DNA of 17,652 nt from Blastocatellia bacterium (GTDB lineage: Bacteria; Acidobacteriota; Blastocatellia; Pyrinomonadales; Pyrinomonadaceae). Made by a program: the position numbers and the translations under genes. Below are positions 6,848 to 14,111 of the stretch, piece after piece (position 1 is the first letter of the stretch; each line of letters starts with the position of its first letter). The stretch covers positions 1 to 17,652 of the forward strand of contig JACDAK010000322.1 of the NCBI GenBank assembly GCA_013695495.1. The letters run 5' to 3'. The notes beneath the pieces were generated by a model that worked only from the letters and a program-made list of their open reading frames with translations, was not told where the DNA came from and ran no database searches.

Positions 6848-8386
6848 TTAGGACGCAGTCGGGCCGCCGTTCGGCTTGGACTGCTTTTTCACGACCGTGT
6901 CTTCTTTAAGGGTGTTTAGAATACGGCTCGGTCCGGTGATTACCTCTTGGCCGGCCGAGAGTCCTGAGATGATCTGAATGTCGGATTCACCCGTGATACC
7001 CGTCTCGACCTCGACAAATTTCACGCGATTGTTCTCGAGAACGTAAACACCCTTGATCGTTTTCGGCCGGTTGGCCGGTTGGGGCTGGCCCGCAGGGACC
7101 GTCGGTTCGAGTGTTGCATCCGGTTTCTTCTCGACAACGGCCTGAAGCGGTACGGCGATAACGTTCTGCTGCGTTTTGGTCGTGATGGTTGCCGTTGCGC
7201 TCATTCCGGGACGAAGCGAATTCTGCAGTTCTTCACTGAGATTTACGAGCTGAATCACGACGCGAAATTCCTTCGCTTCTTGGACGTTGATGTTTGTCGA
7301 AAGGCCGCCGCTGGTTTGGGATTTGCCAACTGCGAGCGGAGTTTTCTGCGTCACTTCCCCTTCGATCTCCTGTTCGCCAAATGCGTCGACCTTGATCTTC
7401 GCTTTCTGGCCGACCTCGACCTTATCGATCTCAGTCTCATCGACCTTGACCTCGACGTTGATCGTGGACATGTCAGCGATCGTCAGGAGAGCTGTGGTTG
7501 AAAGTCCAGCTACGGCAAATGTACCGACGCGGGACGGGATCTCGGCGATGACGCCGCTGATCGGTGCGACCTGGAGCGTTTTATCGCGTTGGCTTCGCTG
7601 GCCGCGCAGGAATGCTGCCTGTTGATTAGCCCTTGATTGGCTTGAGTTGACGCCGAGGCTGGCGGTTTCAACCGCACGACGAGCGTCGCGGATGGCGACT
7701 TGCTGCTGCGCCAAACGGGCATTAGCATCTCGAACCGATATCCGCTGCGATTCGAGCCGAGCCTGTGCGGTTTTTAGCGACACGCTGGCGTTCTCAACAC
7801 GGTCACGCGCTGCATCGAATTCTTGACGAGCGATCACGCCGCTTTCGAGAAGCTCTTCGCTGCGCCGCATTTCACGGTTTGCGGCATTTAGCTCTACCTG
7901 CGCACGGTCGACTTCGGTTTGTGCGGTCACAACGCCCTGTCGAGCATTGTCGACGGCGACTTGAGAAACGTTTAATGTCTGCTGAGCCTGAGAGAGATTA
8001 TTTTGGGCCGCTGAGACCTGAGTTTGCTGAACCCGTACGTCGTCCTGCGCGGTTTGATAAGCAGCGAGTTGTGCATCCGTGCTGGATTCGAGTTGGTTAG
8101 GATCGAGTCTTACGAGCGGGGCTCCTTTCTCGACCTTCTGGCCTTCCTGGACGAAGATCTCTTCGATGCGGCCCTGAACTTCACTAGTGAGGTTCATGAA
8201 CTGAACGGGCCGGACCTCGCCGGAGGACGTTACCGTGGAACGCAGCTCGGGACGGACCTCCAGGGTCACGACCGTTACTTCCGGAGTATCTGTGCGCGTA
8301 GCGAAAATGCTTCCGATCACGATTACGAGAAGCAGCAGTCCGACTGCGGAACCGATCGCGATCTTCTTTCTGCGGCTCAATGCCAT
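6848..8386 (-). CDS. HlyD/MacA-type periplasmic adaptor protein of an ABC efflux system
   Basis: A membrane-fusion (adaptor) protein of 512 residues that bridges the inner-membrane ABC transporter to an outer-membrane channel. It has an N-terminal anchor helix (about 8-29) after a basic stretch, the first lipoyl half (about 65-97, EVQGRIEEIFVQEGQKVEKG), a long alpha-helical coiled-coil hairpin rich in Gln/Ala/Arg (about 100-270), and the second lipoyl half (about 271-303, LQVAPISGVIAEI). A beta-barrel domain (about 306-400) and a membrane-proximal domain (about 405-490) complete it. The hairpin is long, as in adaptors that reach a TolC-type protein; no tolC gene is in the window. The gene leads the minus-strand operon and has a good ribosome binding site (aagaggaagg) before the ATG at 8386. 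A proline-rich insert (about 422-442) interrupts the last domain. Confidence 0.92.
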   Translation of the reverse strand: MALSRRKKIAIGSAVGLLLLVIVIGSIFATRTDTPEVTVVTLEVRPELRSTVTSSGEVRPVQFMNLTSEVQGRIEEIFVQEGQKVEKGAPLVRLDPNQLESSTDAQLAAYQTAQDDVRVQQTQVSAAQNNLSQAQQTLNVSQVAVDNARQGVVTAQTEVDRAQVELNAANREMRRSEELLESGVIARQEFDAARDRVENASVSLKTAQARLESQRISVRDANARLAQQQVAIRDARRAVETASLGVNSSQSRANQQAAFLRGQRSQRDKTLQVAPISGVIAEIPSRVGTFAVAGLSTTALLTIADMSTINVEVKVDETEIDKVEVGQKAKIKVDAFGEQEIEGEVTQKTPLAVGKSQTSGGLSTNINVQEAKEFRVVIQLVNLSEELQNSLRPGMSATATITTKTQQNVIAVPLQAVVEKKPDATLEPTVPAGQPQPANRPKTIKGVYVLENNRVKFVEVETGITGESDIQIISGLSAGQEVITGPSRILNTLKEDTVVKKQSKPNGGPTAS

Positions 8387-8548
8387 AATTCTACCTTCCT
8401 CTTACTCTTTGTTTTCAGTTGCTGTGGTGAACGCTGCAAAATCGTCGGGTATTACCGTCAAGCCCTTATTACGACATCGGTTCGGCTCAAGTTTCAAAAA
8501 ACTGAGCCGCGGGATGAGCGTAAACGACACCCTATATATACTGATGGT

Positions 8549-8577
8549 TTGACGTTTCGCCGGGTTGGATTTACGAT
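8549..8577 (+). promoter_or_regulatory. Candidate sigma-70-type promoter for the FHA/kinase operon
   Basis: TTGACG (8549-8554) and TACGAT (8572-8577) are separated by exactly 17 bases, matching the -35/-10 consensus at 5 of 6 and 4 of 6 positions. Transcription would begin near 8584, leaving about 75 bases of leader before the first gene at 8659. It lies in the 272-base gap between two divergent operons, in which I see no other gene. I could not pick out an equally good promoter for the adaptor gene on the other strand. Confidence 0.45.
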
Positions 8578-8658
8578 TTACGAACCGAGTCGAAAGCGTT
8601 AAGATACCATTATGGCTCGCGTTCGATAAATCACCTTTAGATGCACCGAGAAATTTAG

Positions 8659-9243
8659 ATGATCAAGTGCGAGAATTGCGGAAAGGAAAATCTCGAGAGT
8701 TCGCGTTTTTGCGACCAATGCGGGACGAAACTTTCGCAGAAATCAGAGCGGGAACCAGCCATGTCGGGCTTCGATTCGAAGCCGCTCAGTCACGCGGGGA
8801 TCTCTGGGGTGAACATCACTTCGGTCGGCCTTTCGCCGCTCGAGATAAATGATGCCGATGCCAGCAGCGGCCGGGACGCAGCGCCGCCGGAGGATGAGAA
8901 CGGCGGCGAGCCGACGACGGCGCGGCTGGTGATTGAGCGTGGAGAGAATGCGAATACTGAATTTTTGCTAAGGGGCGACGAATCGAATATCGGACGCTGG
9001 GACGCAGACAACGGAATATTCCCGGATGTCGACTTGGATATTCACGACCCCGACGCGAAGGTTTCGCGGCGGCATGCGCGGATCGTAAGACGCGGAAATG
9101 TTTTTTTGATAGAAGATCTTGGCTCGACCAACGGGACATTCATAAACCGCGGGCGTCGCCTTTTGCCCGGCACTCCTCAGGTTCTGAGTTCGGGCGACGA
9201 GATAATTGTGGGGAAGACCTTTCTTAGATTTCAGATCGTGTAG
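8659..9243 (+). CDS. Zinc-ribbon and FHA domain protein
   Basis: A small cytoplasmic phosphothreonine reader of 194 residues. Residues 4-21 form a zinc ribbon (C4, C7, C18, C21; KCENCGKE...FCDQCG). A flexible acidic linker (about 25-86) leads to an FHA domain (about 87-194) with the expected phosphopeptide-binding residues: GR at 112-113, SRRHAR at 136-141 and GSTNGT at 155-160. There is no signal peptide or membrane helix. It is the first of four closely packed genes and is followed after 26 bases by a kinase with the same two domain types. The FHA carries the segment GIFPDVDLD between the first strands, also seen in the kinase FHA (NIFPEVDLS). It probably binds a threonine phosphorylated by that kinase, in the manner of GarA/FhaA adaptors; that is inference. 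The ATG has only a weak ribosome binding site. Confidence 0.85.
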   Translation: MIKCENCGKENLESSRFCDQCGTKLSQKSEREPAMSGFDSKPLSHAGISGVNITSVGLSPLEINDADASSGRDAAPPEDENGGEPTTARLVIERGENANTEFLLRGDESNIGRWDADNGIFPDVDLDIHDPDAKVSRRHARIVRRGNVFLIEDLGSTNGTFINRGRRLLPGTPQVLSSGDEIIVGKTFLRFQIV

Positions 9244-9269
9244 CGGTCACGGCGATCGTAACGAAAGCA

Positions 9270-11618
9270 ATGAATACGTGCAAAGAATGCGGCTCGGAAG
9301 TCGCTGAAGAAGATGTGTTCTGCCCGTTTTGCGGGCTGGCACTTCCTCCTCCGATAACCCAGGAGCCGGCGGAAGATCCGCTTGAGAGCACGATAATGAT
9401 GCCGGCGGAAGATGCAGCTGCGCTTGCGGCTGCTGCTTCACGACCTTCACCGACTGAAAACCAGGACCTCGCCGCGAACGATGAAACGGAGGACGCTCCG
9501 GGAGAGGAAGCCGTTGAGCCCGAACCGCCCCTGCCTGAGTTCTTGGGCGGACCAAAGTCAACTTCTGACAACATATTTGCGAAGCCGACCTCGGGCAGCG
9601 TGCAGATCGACAGCGAGGAAGCCGAACTGGACACTGTCTCGATAGAGGAGCTTCCGGCTGAGGCGGAGATGGCGCATATCGACGAGGATCCGGCGGAGGA
9701 TCCGGCGGAGGCACCTGCGACCGAAACCCCTGCCACGAGCATGTCGTCGTCATTCACTGAAGACGCGACAATGATCGGGATTCCGCTTGAACAACTTTCG
9801 CAATCGGATGATTGGGATGACGAGGCGAGCGAGTCCGTTCAGTCCTCCGCTACTACGGCGGAACCCCCCGAAGAGGAATCGATCGCATCAGACGGCGGCG
9901 ATTTTATACCCGAGTCGATCGTTGACGATTCCGAACCCGAAATTGACGCTGAGAAATTGAACGCGGCCGATCCGGCCGGCGAATCAGGCATTTCCAAACC
10001 GTTGGAGGATCTTGCGGATCATGAGCCCTTTTCGAATCCAATGTTTGATTCGGTGAGGATCATAGAAAATAGTCATCCACCGCGTCCCGATGATGTTGCG
10101 ACGAGCATACGGCCACTTTCCGCGGAGGATGCAAAAGGGGGAAGAGAACCTGAGGCAGCGCCGTCAGGCGGATTTGAAGCTCCTCGGGAGGCCACATCGC
10201 CAAACATCGGCGAAGCGGATACAGGGAGCCGGCGATCGGCCAAACTCAAACCGCTGGCTGAAGGCACGATCTTAAACCAGCGATACGAAATTGTTCGCAA
10301 GATCGGAGGCGGCGGCATGGGCGCCGTCTACCTGGCGAGCGACAATAACCTAGGCGGCGTATTGCGTGCGGTCAAGGAGATGGTACAGACGCACATTGAG
10401 GACGACCAGCAAGAAAAGGCGATCAACGATTTCAAGCGAGAGTCGATGATACTCTCGACGCTTGATCATCCCTCGATACCGACAATTTACGATTATTTCT
10501 TTGACGAGGAGGAAAGCAGGTTTTACCTCGTGATGAAGTATATTTCGGGCGGCGACCTGTCTTCGCGGCTGCGTGCGACGTCCGAAGGGAAGATCGACGA
10601 AAAAATGGTAACTGAGTGGGCGATCGAGATAGTAGATGTACTTGATTATCTGCATAGCCAGCCTTCGACCATTGTGTATCGCGATCTAAAACCGTCGAAT
10701 ATAATGGTCGACGGAAACTCGGGGCGCGTCATGCTGATCGATTTCGGCATTGCACGTTCGATCAGCCAGAGGGAAGAGAAGGGCGTGACGGCTGTGGGAA
10801 CCATGGGCTACGCTCCGCCGGAGCTATTTAGCGGAAACGTTGAACCACGGTCGGATATTTATAGTCTCGGATCGACGATGTTCCACTTGCTGACCGGTGC
10901 TGACCCGCAGAGCAACCCTCTATTGATCTTCGATTTTCAGAAGAACCCGCGGCCGCGGCAGATCAATCCCCGGCTTTCGGATCAGATGGAGCGGATATTG
11001 ATGCGTGCGGTGGAATACAGCGCGGAGGCACGATTTTCATCGGCGGCAGAAATGCGAGCAGCGCTTGAAAGCCACTTGGAGAGCCTGCGAGGCGGTCAGG
11101 TCAGCTATGGCGTTTCCGCAGCACCTGAGGCCGTGAGCCTTGCCAATCAAAATGTATTTTGCGGCTTCTGCGGACAGAGAATTGTGGCAACGGACCTCTT
11201 TTGCGCGTTTTGCGGGTCAAAGCAGCCGATCGCGCAGCATGGTGTGCAGTCCGGTATTTACACGAAGGCAGTACCGACGGCGAAATTAGTAATTGAAGGT
11301 ACAAGCGACCTTGCACCTTCGGGATTTTCGCTTCAAAAGGACGAAAATCTCGTGGGTAGGCGTGATCCGATGTCAAACATCTTTCCGGAGGTTGATCTTT
11401 CGAAATTCGATCCGCAGACCAAGATATCGCGGCGGCACGCAAGAATTTGGCGAGATGGAAGTAATTTTCTGGTCGAGGATCTGGGGTCATCGAACGGAAC
11501 TATACTGGACACTAACATCAATAGCGCAATACGATTAACGCCTCACCAACCGCATCCGCTTACAAGCGGCGATAAGATAAGGATCGGCGACACGACGCTG
11601 CAGTTTGTTGTGAGCTGA
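9270..11618 (+). CDS. Ser/Thr protein kinase with two zinc ribbons and a C-terminal FHA domain
   Basis: A 782-residue soluble kinase. Order: N-terminal zinc ribbon (C4, C7, C18, C21); an acidic, Pro/Ala/Glu-rich disordered linker (about 25-335); a PknB-type kinase domain (about 339-605); a second zinc ribbon (C631, C634, C645, C648); and an FHA domain (about 671-782). In the kinase, the glycine loop is GGGGMGAVY (346-354), the ATP-binding lysine K369, the catalytic loop YRDLKPSN (470-477), DFG at 491-493 and APPE at 515-518. The catalytic residues K, D, N and D are present, so it should be active; the usual HRD is YRD here. FHA residues GRR (696), SRRHAR (720) and SSNGT (740) are intact. Unlike most bacterial PknB kinases it has no transmembrane helix. 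It probably phosphorylates threonines in its own linker and in other proteins; targets are unknown. Confidence 0.9.
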   Translation: MNTCKECGSEVAEEDVFCPFCGLALPPPITQEPAEDPLESTIMMPAEDAAALAAAASRPSPTENQDLAANDETEDAPGEEAVEPEPPLPEFLGGPKSTSDNIFAKPTSGSVQIDSEEAELDTVSIEELPAEAEMAHIDEDPAEDPAEAPATETPATSMSSSFTEDATMIGIPLEQLSQSDDWDDEASESVQSSATTAEPPEEESIASDGGDFIPESIVDDSEPEIDAEKLNAADPAGESGISKPLEDLADHEPFSNPMFDSVRIIENSHPPRPDDVATSIRPLSAEDAKGGREPEAAPSGGFEAPREATSPNIGEADTGSRRSAKLKPLAEGTILNQRYEIVRKIGGGGMGAVYLASDNNLGGVLRAVKEMVQTHIEDDQQEKAINDFKRESMILSTLDHPSIPTIYDYFFDEEESRFYLVMKYISGGDLSSRLRATSEGKIDEKMVTEWAIEIVDVLDYLHSQPSTIVYRDLKPSNIMVDGNSGRVMLIDFGIARSISQREEKGVTAVGTMGYAPPELFSGNVEPRSDIYSLGSTMFHLLTGADPQSNPLLIFDFQKNPRPRQINPRLSDQMERILMRAVEYSAEARFSSAAEMRAALESHLESLRGGQVSYGVSAAPEAVSLANQNVFCGFCGQRIVATDLFCAFCGSKQPIAQHGVQSGIYTKAVPTAKLVIEGTSDLAPSGFSLQKDENLVGRRDPMSNIFPEVDLSKFDPQTKISRRHARIWRDGSNFLVEDLGSSNGTILDTNINSAIRLTPHQPHPLTSGDKIRIGDTTLQFVVS

Positions 11619-11633
11619 TCGGTTGTATATTTT

Positions 11634-12146
11634 ATGTCAGCGAGAGCGGAACGAGTTAGAAGAGTGCCGACTACGATCCGGGATGAGCGGATGGTGGACT
11701 TTGACCCCGAGGCACGGGCCGCGCCGATGATGCTGCGGTTTGGCGCTGTTTTTATTGACTATATTGCGGCGATCATCTTCCCTACCATTTTTTTGCTTGC
11801 GAGCAGGTTCTTTGGGGGCGAGGGCGCTAAGCTGCTTTCGAGTGGTTTGAACGACATTGGGTGGCTAATCGCTTTCGTTATATTGTTTTCGAACCTTATC
11901 ATCTTGCCGATGGCGACCGGGAGAACGCTGGGTAAGATGCTGACCGGCACGCAAATCGTCAGGTCGAACGGAACGCCGGCGTCGGTGAAAGCAATCATTC
12001 TAAGACAAACGGTAGGCTACCTCCTTACGGTTTTAACGCTGGGCGCCGGACTTATTCTGGCCGCATTCGGGCGGCGCGGCCGGGCACTTCACGACCTTAT
12101 TTCAGGGACGATGGTTATCTTTGCTGCGAAGCGGACAAAAAGTTAG
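11634..12146 (+). CDS. RDD-family membrane protein
   Basis: A 170-residue inner-membrane protein of the RDD family, named for conserved Arg and Asp residues. The first helix (about 36-58) carries the R..A..ID pattern (RFGAVFIDY). A second helix (about 72-94) is followed by GRTLGKMLTGTQIV, and a third (about 120-146) is followed by RALHDLISGTMVI with the last conserved Asp. A basic N-terminal tail of about 30 residues (MSARAERVRRVPTTIRDERM) would face the cytoplasm. RDD proteins have mostly unknown roles; some are proposed transporters. Here it lies 15 bases after the kinase and 11 bases before the phosphatase, so it is probably the only membrane component of the module: a substrate, an anchor or an output. 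The ATG at 11634 has no clear ribosome binding site, so translation may be coupled to the kinase. Confidence 0.82.
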   Translation: MSARAERVRRVPTTIRDERMVDFDPEARAAPMMLRFGAVFIDYIAAIIFPTIFLLASRFFGGEGAKLLSSGLNDIGWLIAFVILFSNLIILPMATGRTLGKMLTGTQIVRSNGTPASVKAIILRQTVGYLLTVLTLGAGLILAAFGRRGRALHDLISGTMVIFAAKRTKS

Positions 12147-12157
12147 AGATTAGCGAA

Positions 12158-13810
12158 ATGGCCCAAATAACTTATACGAATGCTGCAGGTTTTGAAGAAG
12201 TCGTCCCGTTGGGAAAGCTGCGGACGACGATTGGGCGATCCGCGCGAAGTGATGTCTGCATTCCCGATGCTTTTGCGTCAAGGCTGCACGCTGAGATCCG
12301 TAAAGAGGGGGATGGTTACTGGGTGCAAGATCTGGGTTCGGCGAACGGAACCCGGTATAACAGTTTGGCGGTTAAGACTTCAGTACCGCTTGAAAATGAC
12401 GGCGAGATTCAGATCGGCGAAACGCGGATTAGGTTCAACGATGATCTGGAATTTAACCCTGCTTTAACACTGATTGCCGACCGGACCGAGGCTTTAGATC
12501 CTTCAAAGACTATTTCGTTTCAAAGCCGGCGCATCCCGACGACGGAGCTGCTAAAAGGACAGTTTTCGTCGCGGACGGACCTACTGGGGCTGATAAGCAA
12601 AGTGGGCGTGGCGCTGCTTGCGGCAAATGATCTGGACGAGACGCTTAATCAGGTTGCATCGCTTGTGTTTGAGGCGGTGCCTGCGGAGCGGTGCGTGATA
12701 ATGCTTCGCGACGACGCAAGCCCGGATGGCATGAAGATCATGGTTGCGCGGATCCGTGGAAAAGAGGAATCGCTGGATTCGGTACGCGTTAGCCACAGTG
12801 TGATGGACGAGGTGCTGAAAAACGGTAACTCGATCCTGACGGCAGACGCGCTGCAGGACCCGCGCCTTGCATCTCAGACGATGATGCTGCAGGGGGTAAG
12901 ATCTGTTATCGCGGTGCCGCTGAGTGTTGATGAGCGGAACATCTTCGGGTTGATCTACGCCGATTCGCCGACTTATGAGAATACATTTAAGGAAGAGCAC
13001 CTTAATATTTTGACGACGTTGGCGTCGGTTGCGTCTATCCGTGTTGAAAACGCGACCCTCACTGAAGAGCGGATGGAACGCGAGCGCATGGAGCGCGAAC
13101 TGGAGCTTGCGAGCGAGATACAGCAGCGGTTTCAACCGTCTGTAATGCCCCAGATACCGGGCTACGAGCTTCAGGGAGTTTCCTTTTCGTGCTACGAGAT
13201 CGGCGGCGATTACTATGACTTTATAGAGCGAGGCAACGGCAAGATCATCATTGCTTTGGGTGATGTTTCGGGTAAAGGAACTTCGGCGGCGTTATTGATG
13301 TCGAGCTTGCATGCTGCTGTTCATGGGCAGATCTCGGCGAAGAGTTCGCTTCACGAAACGGTTTGTTCGGTTAATCGCTATTTGTCTGAGAATACCCCGG
13401 CTAACCGTTTTGTGACGTTGTTTATAGGCGAACTCGACACGGCGACGGGCAAGCTTAGCTTTATTAATGGCGGTCACAATCCTCCGGTTATTGCTCGTCA
13501 GGATGGGACGTTAACGCAATTGGATGCCGGCGGGCTGCCCCTGGGCTTGATGTCGGATGCAACTTATGAAGTCGGAGAATTGGAGTTTAACCACGGCGAT
13601 TCGCTTGTGGTTTATTCTGACGGCGTGACGGAGGCGGCGAATCTGGCTGATGAAGAATTTGGTATGGACCGTCTGCTCGAAGTAATTCGCAAGAACATAA
13701 CGAGTTCCGCCGCAGGTCTCAGAGACAAGGTTGAATCGGCCGTTTCTGCATTTACTGAGAATGCACCGGCCAACGACGACATTACGCTCGTAATAGCCAA
13801 GCGAAATTAG
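12158..13810 (+). CDS. FHA-GAF-SpoIIE (PP2C-type) serine/threonine phosphatase, RsbU-like
   Basis: A 550-residue cytoplasmic phosphatase. An N-terminal FHA domain (about 1-95) has GR (26-27), SRLHAE (41-46) and GSANGT (60-65). A linker leads to a GAF sensor domain (about 145-298), then a charged helix likely to be coiled coil (about 298-325; EERMERERMERELELASEIQ). The SpoIIE/RsbU catalytic domain (about 330-548) follows, with metal-binding motifs GGDYYD (349-354), GDVSGKG (368-374), GGHNPP (438-443), YSDGVTE (486-492) and NDDITLV (539-545). The key aspartates are present, so it should be active. Such enzymes dephosphorylate phosphoserine or phosphothreonine in anti-sigma-factor antagonists or kinase targets. 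No anti-sigma or STAS gene is in the window, so it is more likely the eraser for the adjacent kinase, docked through its FHA domain. It is the last gene of the operon. Confidence 0.9.
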   Translation: MAQITYTNAAGFEEVVPLGKLRTTIGRSARSDVCIPDAFASRLHAEIRKEGDGYWVQDLGSANGTRYNSLAVKTSVPLENDGEIQIGETRIRFNDDLEFNPALTLIADRTEALDPSKTISFQSRRIPTTELLKGQFSSRTDLLGLISKVGVALLAANDLDETLNQVASLVFEAVPAERCVIMLRDDASPDGMKIMVARIRGKEESLDSVRVSHSVMDEVLKNGNSILTADALQDPRLASQTMMLQGVRSVIAVPLSVDERNIFGLIYADSPTYENTFKEEHLNILTTLASVASIRVENATLTEERMERERMERELELASEIQQRFQPSVMPQIPGYELQGVSFSCYEIGGDYYDFIERGNGKIIIALGDVSGKGTSAALLMSSLHAAVHGQISAKSSLHETVCSVNRYLSENTPANRFVTLFIGELDTATGKLSFINGGHNPPVIARQDGTLTQLDAGGLPLGLMSDATYEVGELEFNHGDSLVVYSDGVTEAANLADEEFGMDRLLEVIRKNITSSAAGLRDKVESAVSAFTENAPANDDITLVIAKRN

Positions 13811-13833
13811 GTGTTCGAAAGCTCGGAATACAG

Positions 13834-13963
13834 TCAAGCGTTCGCCGTTTTCCAGTGGCGATTAACAGGGGGCACGCTCACACCAAGGACCTCGGCTGTT
13901 TCATCGATAGAGAGACCCCCGAAATAGGGTAGCTCGCCGGTCTTGGCCTCGATCAGCATCTCG
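13834..13963 (-). pseudogene. C-terminal remnant of an ECF-type sigma factor (region 4 helix-turn-helix)
   Basis: Read on the minus strand, the segment ends at the stop 13836-13834 and encodes YFGGLSIDETAEVLGVSV followed by PPVNRHWKTANA. This closely follows sigma region 4 of the sigma factors that accompany Ser/Thr kinases in acidobacteria (family pattern lRYFGGLsieETAeVLGvS..TVkR.W..A.aWL). The frame upstream is closed by TAA TAG at about 13970-13975, and I find no region 2. The A.aWL end is also lost, with a stop right after the final helix. The fragment therefore cannot be a working sigma factor. It fills part of the 301-base gap between the phosphatase and the secreted protein; the rest of that gap shows only the promoter-like element near 14045. 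Confidence 0.62.
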
Positions 13964-14044
13964 TGATGTTGCTATTATTCGCGGACATTCTGCAAAATAT
14001 ACGGCAATGGCTCAGCGATGCAATTAATTTTAGCCGCACTGATA

Positions 14045-14050
14045 TATAAT
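14045..14050 (+). promoter_or_regulatory. Candidate -10 promoter element of the secreted-protein gene
   Basis: A perfect TATAAT lies at 14045-14050, which would place the transcript start near 14057, about 55 bases before the ATG at 14112. The -35 region 16-18 bases upstream (aattaat) is a poor match, so the promoter either needs an activator or is chance in an AT-rich stretch. Confidence 0.35.
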
Positions 14051-14111
14051 TTTCCGCGTCGACGCATTATCGGTTGAGCAGCGATCAGCATTTCTTTAAA
14101 TGGAGAGCGTT

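Noticed and set aside
9684..9719. Tandem 12-base repeat (two exact copies and a diverged third)
   Set aside because: It encodes EDPA-EDPA-EAPA in the disordered linker of the kinase. Short in-frame slippage of this sort is common in such linkers and does not indicate a separate element.
9224..9757. Two minus-strand open frames (Ser/Ala-rich and Pro-rich) opposite the kinase linker
   Set aside because: Their skewed composition is simply the complement of the acidic, low-complexity linker; no start signal or domain.
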